From Phycisphaerales bacterium (GTDB lineage: Bacteria > Planctomycetota > Phycisphaerae > Phycisphaerales > UBA1924), in the NCBI GenBank assembly GCA_029260295.1, contig JAJDDN010000003.1:62001-126000 (forward strand): 64,000 nt of DNA. The letters are read 5' to 3'. Below, piece after piece: positions 55,474 through 64,000 of the stretch. The first letter of the stretch is position 1, and each line of letters starts with the position of its first letter. The notes below the pieces were generated by a model that ran no database searches, had not been told where the DNA came from, and saw nothing but the letters and a program-made list of their open reading frames with translations. The position numbers and the translations under genes were made by a program.

Positions 55474-56709
55474 ATGTCACAGATCGATCCAATGAAAAAA
55501 CGGCTCACCCGCATCACCTGCGCCGAGCATGTCACACCGTACCTCAAACAAGAAGTCGAAGCCCTCGGCTACGAGATCCAGGAAGAGGACCATGTCGCCG
55601 TCCATATCGGCGCCAACCTCGAAGACTGCATGCGGCTCAACCTCCACCTCCGCACCGCACACCATACTCTTTGGCTCCTCTCCCGCTTCCGCTGCCCCTC
55701 ACTCGACGCCCTCGCCATCCAAGCCAGCGCGTTCCCGTGGGAAGACCTGATCGACAACGACTCATACTTCACGATTACCTCCAACATCGAACACCACACC
55801 GTCGACAACTCGATGTACCCCAACCTCCTCCTCAAGGACATGATCGTTGACCGCATCAAAGACAAAACCGGCCAACGCCCAGACACCGGCCCGGACCGGT
55901 CATGCGTCGTCGTCCACTTGGTGTGGAAAAACGACCGCGCCTGGATATATCTCAACACCAACGGCGTCCGCCTATCAGACCGAGGATACCGCAAGATGCC
56001 ACACGACGCGCCGATGCGAGAAACACTCGCCGCCGCTGTTTTGATGGGCATGGGATACGACGGCACCACCTCGCTGCTCAACCCGATGTGCGGCTCTGGA
56101 ACACTCGCCATCGAAGCGGCACTCATGGCCGCCGGACGCGCCCCGGGGCTGCTCCGCAACAACGCGAGCTGCCTGCACACCGCTTTGGATATCGACGATC
56201 TGTACATGGGCATGCGACAAGAAGCCAAAAAATCCAACCCACCGGGTGTCGCCAAACCAATTATCGCGACCGACATCGATCCCCGCGCCATCGAGGCCTC
56301 CCGAAAGAACGCGATGACCGCCGGCGTAGAGCACCTAATCGACTTTGAATGCTGCGACTTCGCCGAAAGCTATGTCCCCGACGAGCCGGGGCATGTGATC
56401 TTCAACCCCGAGTACGGCCTCCGTCTCGGCGAGACCGACGAACTCAAAGCAGAATACGCCCGAATCGGTGATTTTTTCAAAACAGAATGCAAAGGCTGGA
56501 CCGGGCATGTCTTTACAGGCAGCCGAGGGCTCTCCCACGAAGTCGGCCTCAAAACCTCGGCCCGTCACATCTTCTACAACGCGCAGATCGAATGCCGGCT
56601 CCTGAGCTACGAGTTGTACGACGGCTCACGCAAAGGCATGGGCCAACCATCGCAAACGGATGATCAGTCAACAAGCGAGTCGGCAACCGAAGATCCAACT
56701 GCCGACTGA
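55474..56709 (+). CDS. THUMP-domain rRNA/tRNA methyltransferase (RlmL/RlmKL N-terminal type)
   Basis: 411 residues. N-terminal ferredoxin-like/THUMP region (CAEHVTPYLKQEVEALGY; NLEDCMRLNLHLRTAHHTLW), then a SAM-dependent methyltransferase core: LAAAVLMGMGYDG, NPMCGSGTLAIEAALMA (motif I), IIATDIDPRAIEASRKNA (motif II), and the target-amine motif NPEYGLRLG. The layout matches the m2G-forming half of RlmKL, without the RlmK domain. Its 3' end overlaps the convergent hxlR gene by 46 nt. Confidence 0.88.
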   Translation: MSQIDPMKKRLTRITCAEHVTPYLKQEVEALGYEIQEEDHVAVHIGANLEDCMRLNLHLRTAHHTLWLLSRFRCPSLDALAIQASAFPWEDLIDNDSYFTITSNIEHHTVDNSMYPNLLLKDMIVDRIKDKTGQRPDTGPDRSCVVVHLVWKNDRAWIYLNTNGVRLSDRGYRKMPHDAPMRETLAAAVLMGMGYDGTTSLLNPMCGSGTLAIEAALMAAGRAPGLLRNNASCLHTALDIDDLYMGMRQEAKKSNPPGVAKPIIATDIDPRAIEASRKNAMTAGVEHLIDFECCDFAESYVPDEPGHVIFNPEYGLRLGETDELKAEYARIGDFFKTECKGWTGHVFTGSRGLSHEVGLKTSARHIFYNAQIECRLLSYELYDGSRKGMGQPSQTDDQSTSESATEDPTAD

Positions 56710-57056
56710 ATCCGCCCCGCATCACGCCGAGCTTGACGCGATTCTTTCAGCTTGTACCCCACTTCAATGATCGCATCGATCACCGGGCGGAGCATTCGCC
56801 CGTGCTCGGTCAGCTCATAAGTCACCGTCGGAGGCGAGGTCGGCTCGACCTTCCTGAGCACAGTCCCATCACGCTCAAGTTTCCGCAGTCTGGTCGTGAG
56901 CACCTTCGACGAGATCCCGCTGATGTCGCGTTTGAGATCACTGAACCGCCGAGGACCGTCATCGAGGTACCAGATGATGTTGGGCGTCCAGGTGCCTCCG
57001 ATCAGACTCAAGCATTCTCCAAGCGGACAATCTTCTGGGGGTGGCTCGGTGGGCAT
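56664..57056 (-). CDS. HxlR-family transcriptional regulator
   Basis: 130 residues. DUF24/HxlR winged helix: CPLGECLSLIGGTWTPNIIWYL, RRFSDLKRDISGISSKVLTTRLRKLERDG and YELTEHGRMLRPVIDAI. Cys10 and Cys15 near the N-terminus could sense electrophiles or oxidation, as in this family. It points away from the SDR/DUF1330 pair, with two matching operators between them. AAGGA precedes the ATG. Confidence 0.92.
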   Translation of the reverse strand: MPTEPPPEDCPLGECLSLIGGTWTPNIIWYLDDGPRRFSDLKRDISGISSKVLTTRLRKLERDGTVLRKVEPTSPPTVTYELTEHGRMLRPVIDAIIEVGYKLKESRQARRDAGRIQSAVGSSVADSLVD

Positions 57057-57103
57057 CGCGGGTTCCTTCCGGATTTATGGTCGATTTTGAGACCTGAGCG
57101 TGG

Positions 57104-57117
57104 TTACCAAATGGTAA
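57104..57117. promoter_or_regulatory. HxlR-type operator 1
   Basis: Perfect palindrome TTACCAAATGGTAA, matching the TTAC-N-GTAA half-sites used by HxlR/YodB-type repressors. 48 nt upstream of the hxlR ATG. Confidence 0.7.
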
Positions 57118-57149
57118 TAATGTGACCTAGTCGTCATTTATTCCATATC

Positions 57150-57162
57150 TTACCAAAAGTAA
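57150..57162. promoter_or_regulatory. HxlR-type operator 2
   Basis: TTACCAAAAGTAA, the same TTAC...GTAA pair with 5-nt spacing, 95 nt before the SDR ATG. Together with operator 1 it allows both divergent genes to be repressed. Confidence 0.65.
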
Positions 57163-57257
57163 CCAAGAGTGCAAATACTTCTTGATCTCCTTTGGTTCGC
57201 TTGGTTCAAGGCACCCACAACGGGCGCCTCTCACACCACTCCACAGGAGATATACAC

Positions 57258-57989
57258 ATGTCACAAGCAATCAAAAGCGTCATCATCACCGGATCCAACA
57301 GCGGCATCGGGGCCGACATCGCCCGCAAGTTCCTCGAACTGGGCGCCAGTGTCGTCATCAACGGCAGAAACGAAGAAAAACTCGAGAAAGTCCGCCTCAC
57401 GCTAGGACACGAAGATCGCGTCATCGCAGTCGCCGGCGATGTGAGTGATCCAGAAACCGGCAAACGCCTGACGCAAGCAGCGATCGAGAACTTCGGGGGG
57501 ATCGATGTCCTCGTCAACAACGCCGGGCAGTTCGGGGTCAAGCCATTCCTCGAAACCACCACTGAAGATCTCGATCAGTTCTACAACTCAAACCTAAAGG
57601 GCACATTCTTCACCTCGCAAGCGGTCGTCCCCGAGATGATCAAAGCCAAGCGTGGATCGATCATCAGCATCGGTACAGTACTTGTGAATCATGGTATGTC
57701 CGACGCACCCGTCACCGGCCCGATGACAAGCAAGGGCGGGATCCACGCGTTCTCCGTGTCGCTCGCTGCGGAACTCGCCCAGCACAATGTTCGCGTCAAT
57801 GTGGTCGCGCCGGGGATCATCCGCACGCCTTTGATTGGTGAAGGTGCCGATTCATTCGCACCAATCCACCCGCTCGGTCGTATCGGTGAGGTCAAAGACA
57901 TTTCCGATGCAGTGGCGTACATTGCACAAGCAGAGTTCGTTACCGGCACCGTGCTCGAAGTTGATGGAGGTTACACACATGGACGATAA
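57258..57989 (+). CDS. SDR-fold protein lacking the catalytic Tyr
   Basis: 243 residues with the SDR nucleotide-binding core (ITGSNSGIGADIARKFLELG, VLVNNAGQFG) and a normal C-terminus (VDGGYTHGR). The catalytic positions are changed: where YxxxK is expected the sequence reads PMTSK (Lys kept, Tyr replaced by Pro), and the Ser region reads ISIGTVLV. It still looks like a folded family member, so it may bind NAD(P) without acting as a normal dehydrogenase, or use another residue. AGGAGAT before the ATG. Under control of the HxlR operators. Confidence 0.85.
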   Translation: MSQAIKSVIITGSNSGIGADIARKFLELGASVVINGRNEEKLEKVRLTLGHEDRVIAVAGDVSDPETGKRLTQAAIENFGGIDVLVNNAGQFGVKPFLETTTEDLDQFYNSNLKGTFFTSQAVVPEMIKAKRGSIISIGTVLVNHGMSDAPVTGPMTSKGGIHAFSVSLAAELAQHNVRVNVVAPGIIRTPLIGEGADSFAPIHPLGRIGEVKDISDAVAYIAQAEFVTGTVLEVDGGYTHGR

Positions 57990-58308
57990 CACACGCTTTG
58001 AAATTCTGGTCGGCCTGCATATCACTGACAACGAAACCTACGACAAGTACCGAGCCGGGATGACCCCCATCCTCAAAGAACACGGCGGCTACTTCCGCTA
58101 TGACTTCAGAATCAGCGAGATGCTCCAAGGCAAAGCAGACCACCCGTTTAACCGCGTCTTTGTCCTCTCGTTCCCAGATGAAGCAACAAAAGAACGGTTC
58201 TTTGCAAACGGGGCGTACAAAGAGGTCCGTGAAGGTTATTTTGACCAAGCCGTCCAATCTGGTGGAGCGATTGCTTCCTACAAAACCGAGATTGAATCGC
58301 ACCTTTAG
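57979..58308 (+). CDS. DUF1330-domain protein
   Basis: 109 residues, ferredoxin-like alpha/beta fold of the DUF1330/dimeric alpha-beta-barrel group: FEILVGLHITDNETYDKYRAG, LKEHGGYFRYDFRI and FPDEATKERFFAN. Often paired with stress or electrophile responses; enzymatic role unknown. Starts inside the SDR gene (11-nt overlap) with GATGGAGG eight bases upstream, so the pair is co-translated. Confidence 0.85.
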   Translation: MDDNTRFEILVGLHITDNETYDKYRAGMTPILKEHGGYFRYDFRISEMLQGKADHPFNRVFVLSFPDEATKERFFANGAYKEVREGYFDQAVQSGGAIASYKTEIESHL

Positions 58309-58471
58309 CGTTATCCCACCATCAAAATAGTTGGAATATCCGCACAATATAAACGGATATTTTTCTCCTTTTTCTTCATGCAAGCCCCTAGTAACCCGAC
58401 CAATCTATAGCAAATAGGGTTTTACCATCTTCTGAAAGCCACCAAATACAACAGATTTGAAGGTTAATAGC

Positions 58472-58999
58472 ATGAGCAAAGACATGTCCCTGACTGATAC
58501 CGAGCAGTTCTTTGAAGAAGACGAGATTATCGTTTCAAAGACCGACATCAAAGGCCGAATCACTTACGCCAACCGGGTTTTCCTCAGGGTCGCGGGGTAT
58601 ACCGAGCCCGAAGTTCTCGGGCAAGCCCACAACATCATCCGGCACCCAGAGATGCCACGCTGTGTCTTCCGGTTTCTGTGGGAACGCATCGCCGCCAAGC
58701 ATGAAGTTTTTGCCTATGTTGTCAACCGCTGCAAGAACGGCGATCACTACTGGGTATTTGCCCATGTGACCCCAACCCTGGATTCCAGTGGGCGGATCAT
58801 CGGGTACCACTCATCTCGGCGCGTCCCAAGCCAATCCGCACTCGACGCAATCAAGCCGCTCTATGCCGAACTCCTAGCCATCGAAGCCCGCCATCACACC
58901 CCACGCGAACAATGGCAAGCATCACTCCCAATCCTCGTTGAAAAACTTGAGTCCATGGGGCTTACCTACGACGAACTCATCTTTAAACTCTGCGCATAA
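58472..58999 (+). CDS. PAS sensor protein, Aer-type input half
   Basis: 175 residues. A single PAS domain with the Aer/flavin-binding character: [44 protein letters not shown], then [40 protein letters not shown]. The tail is a short helix bundle ([29 protein letters not shown]). No transmembrane or signalling domain. It probably senses redox or oxygen and passes the signal to the MCP gene 41 nt downstream. ATG 58472 with AAGG upstream; TTG 58457 is less likely. Confidence 0.85.
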   Translation: MSKDMSLTDTEQFFEEDEIIVSKTDIKGRITYANRVFLRVAGYTEPEVLGQAHNIIRHPEMPRCVFRFLWERIAAKHEVFAYVVNRCKNGDHYWVFAHVTPTLDSSGRIIGYHSSRRVPSQSALDAIKPLYAELLAIEARHHTPREQWQASLPILVEKLESMGLTYDELIFKLCA

Positions 59000-59040
59000 C
59001 CAGCCAACAAACGAACACCAGTCTGTTTTCGGAGAACCCA

Positions 59041-59778
59041 ATGACCACGCTCGACTACTCAACACCAACACACGCCGCCTCATGCAATAACTCTAAATGG
59101 ATTCACGAGGCAACCCGCGTATGCACCAGCGCCGCTTCCGGAGATCTAGAAGCAAGAATTCTCAATATCGATGACGGCGACGAACTCGCACCGATGCTCC
59201 ACGCGATCAACCACTTGCTGGATATGACCGACGCCTTTGTACGCGAATCAAGCGCATCACTCTCGTTTGCTTCAGAAGGAAAATACTTCCGAAGGGTTCT
59301 CCCCCAAGGGCTCCTGGGCACCTTCGGCCAGGCCGGAGCGATCATCAACAGCGCGACCATTCAGATGGGCACCGAAGCGACCCAGCTCAAAGAAGCCGAG
59401 CAAGAACGCGGGGAACTCATCAACGACATCACCACCGCCAAAGAAGTCTCCAGCAGTCTGGCCAAAAGTACCGAGGACATCGAACACATGTCCGGCATCA
59501 TCAGCACCATCGCCTACAGAACAAACCTCCTAGCCCTCAACGCAACCATCGAGGCCGCCCGCGTTGGAGAAGCGGGCAAGGGATTCGCTGTCGTCGCCGA
59601 TGAAGTCAAAAAACTCGCCAGCCAGTCGGCTGTCGTCACCAAAGACATCCAAACCAATGTCGCGGCGATCAAAGAATCCTCCACCGAAACCGTCGCATCG
59701 ATCGATCGGATCTGGAAAGTCCTCGACCATCAGGTCAAAGCCAGGGAAGCCGCCCTCAACGGCAATAACGCCGCCTGA
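59041..59778 (+). CDS. soluble methyl-accepting-type signalling protein (MCP), Aer output half
   Basis: 245 residues, cytoplasmic. The kinase-control tip is typical of chemoreceptors ([33 protein letters not shown] at about residues 157-190). The segment before it ([36 protein letters not shown]) is the part that in Aer-like receptors directly follows the PAS domain. So PAS protein and MCP together make one split aerotaxis receptor. GGAG before the ATG. Confidence 0.88.
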   Translation: MTTLDYSTPTHAASCNNSKWIHEATRVCTSAASGDLEARILNIDDGDELAPMLHAINHLLDMTDAFVRESSASLSFASEGKYFRRVLPQGLLGTFGQAGAIINSATIQMGTEATQLKEAEQERGELINDITTAKEVSSSLAKSTEDIEHMSGIISTIAYRTNLLALNATIEAARVGEAGKGFAVVADEVKKLASQSAVVTKDIQTNVAAIKESSTETVASIDRIWKVLDHQVKAREAALNGNNAA

Positions 59779-59794
59779 ATGCATGCAAAGCACA

Positions 59795-59885
59795 GGTGCC
59801 CCCACTCGCCCTCTTGGACGCAGTCGGGTCTTGATATTCCAACATTGCCGATCACCAAAGACCGCACTGCGCCCAAGAGCCCATG
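59795..59885. repeat. dispersed palindromic element, decayed copy G
   Basis: Aligns with copies E and F (GGTGCCCCCACTCGCC...TCTT...AAGACCGCACTGCGCC) but pairing is broken: left stem CCCCACT/AGTCGGG has a mismatch, inner stem CGCCC/GGACG is broken, and the right arm no longer returns GGCACC. Likely an eroding copy. Confidence 0.6.
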
Positions 59886-59911
59886 TCCCTCGGCCGTGCC
59901 TACCGTAGCCC

Positions 59912-60481
59912 ATGAGCGACCCAGCCAATATCCTACCCGGACTCACCGAAGACCCCGCAAACAGCGCGCTGCCCTACAAGCTCGCATGTCTATGTGACCT
60001 CCGCGACAAAGACGGCCGCATCCTCCTCCTCCACCGCATCAAAGAACCCAACAAAGGCCTCTGCTCGCCCATCGGTGGCAAACTCGAAATGCACCTCGGC
60101 GAATCCCCCGCACAATGCGCCCAGCGCGAGATCGAAGAAGAAGCGGGCATCCATGTCGATATAAACGACATCCGCCTCATCGGACTCATCGCAGAAACCG
60201 CCTTCGAAGGCAAAACCCACTGGCTGCTGTTCTACTACCGCGTCATGGTCCCCGTCGAAGTCGTCGACGGCCATATGAACGAGGGCGAACTCCGCTGGCA
60301 TAACCTCGAAGATGTCGAATCGCTCCCGATCCCCGACACCGACCGCGAAATCATCTGGCCGATGGTCAACAAGCACGAAAACACCGGCACCGACGGCGGC
60401 CCGGGCTTCTTCTGCATCCACATCGACTGCCAAGGCGACAAACTCAGCTACACCATCGAACAAGAATCCACCACCAAGTAA
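59912..60481 (+). CDS. Nudix hydrolase
   Basis: 189 residues. Nudix box GGKLEMHLGESPAQCAQREIEEEAGI at residues 55-80; the loop between the first Gly and the first Glu is two residues longer than the canonical Gx5E, as in a known subset. Strands before it (LACLCDLRDKDGRILLLHRI) and after it (THWLLFYYRVMVPV) complete the fold; GGPGFFCIHIDCQG follows near the C-terminus. Substrate unknown. TACCGT lies 5 nt before the ATG. Confidence 0.88.
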   Translation: MSDPANILPGLTEDPANSALPYKLACLCDLRDKDGRILLLHRIKEPNKGLCSPIGGKLEMHLGESPAQCAQREIEEEAGIHVDINDIRLIGLIAETAFEGKTHWLLFYYRVMVPVEVVDGHMNEGELRWHNLEDVESLPIPDTDREIIWPMVNKHENTGTDGGPGFFCIHIDCQGDKLSYTIEQESTTK

Positions 60482-60497
60482 TCCCACTACACAATCA

Positions 60498-60601
60498 GGG
60501 TGCCACTACTCGCGTTCTTACGCGCAGTAGTGTCTTCGCACTCACAACTTGTTCAAACTTGAAGAGCACTACTGCGCCGAAAACGGCGAGTAGTGGCACC
60601 C
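60498..60601. repeat. dispersed cloverleaf-like palindromic element, copy F
   Basis: Arms GGGTGCCA / TGGCACCC. Left inner stem CGCGT-TCTT-ACGCG, right inner stem CGCCG-AAAA-CGGCG, both inside CACTACT/AGTAGTG. Compared with copy E the same helices are kept by different base pairs. Between two convergent genes. Confidence 0.88.
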
Positions 60602-60605
60602 GGAC

Positions 60606-60632
60606 AAAAAAACACCCGCCGAAGCGGGTGTT
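60606..60632 (-). terminator. intrinsic terminator of atpD
   Basis: Minus strand AACACCCGC / GCGGGTGTT, 4-nt loop, then seven T. Confidence 0.85.
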
Positions 60633-60656
60633 CTCGTTTGAATAAATCATCTCGAA

Positions 60657-64000
<3,344 letters not shown>

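Overview
The window looks like chromosomal DNA of a planctomycete, most likely one of the Phycisphaerae. This is an inference from several features: a FloA-type flotillin, futalosine-pathway menaquinone synthesis (mqnE), an unusual short RNA polymerase omega subunit next to a stand-alone CoaC, two sulfotransferases, zinc-ribbon membrane proteins, and moderately high GC with a strong preference for C-ending codons. No phage, plasmid backbone, IS element or CRISPR array is visible. One gene (24939-26054, DUF3800) is clearly AT-richer than its surroundings and is probably a late arrival.

Layout. 1-4.1 kb: floA (5' end missing), a zinc-ribbon membrane protein, ispF, a lipoprotein and a DinB-like protein. 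13.8-4.1 kb, minus strand: an SH3-like secreted protein, a FIST sensor, a DUF1801 protein and a YyaL/DUF255 protein fused to a DsbD-like domain; then an envelope operon of a ParA-like ATPase, VanZ-like protein, MurJ, a 50-residue entericidin-like lipoprotein and an SDR. 13.9-22 kb, plus strand: TolC-like lipoprotein, Sua5, isocitrate dehydrogenase, S41 peptidase, and dnaK behind a consensus sigma-54 promoter. 22-26 kb: two paralogous zinc-ribbon membrane proteins, a DUF481 barrel and DUF3800. 26-41.3 kb: housekeeping and envelope genes (mqnE, rdgB, a PfkB kinase, two sulfotransferases, rpiA, ALDH, crcB, sixA, an alpha/beta hydrolase, DUF368, lgt, tatD, nnrD). 41.5-48 kb: a hybrid histidine kinase split by a frameshift, two tRNA-Ser genes (GCU and CGA), a coiled-coil protein, a DUF3553 protein, rpoZ and coaC. 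48-64 kb: a DUF2339 protein, an MBOAT/SGNH acylation pair, adenine deaminase, an RlmL-like methyltransferase, an HxlR-controlled SDR/DUF1330 pair, a split Aer-type receptor (PAS protein plus soluble MCP), a Nudix hydrolase, a lone atpD, and an MscS channel running off the end.

Three signals run across the window. First, six well-preserved and one decayed copy of a roughly 90-106 bp intergenic palindromic element share an outer GGTGCC/GGCACC closing stem and two inner hairpins; the hairpin stems differ between copies and between the two halves, yet base pairing is kept. Second, about sixteen genes have a TANNNT box 5-7 nt before the start codon, usually with no Shine-Dalgarno sequence, which suggests leaderless transcripts. 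Third, several promoters carry readable regulatory sites: sigma-54 before dnaK, paired palindromes between hxlR and its divergent operon, and 10/11-bp-phased repeats before the SGNH/MBOAT operon.
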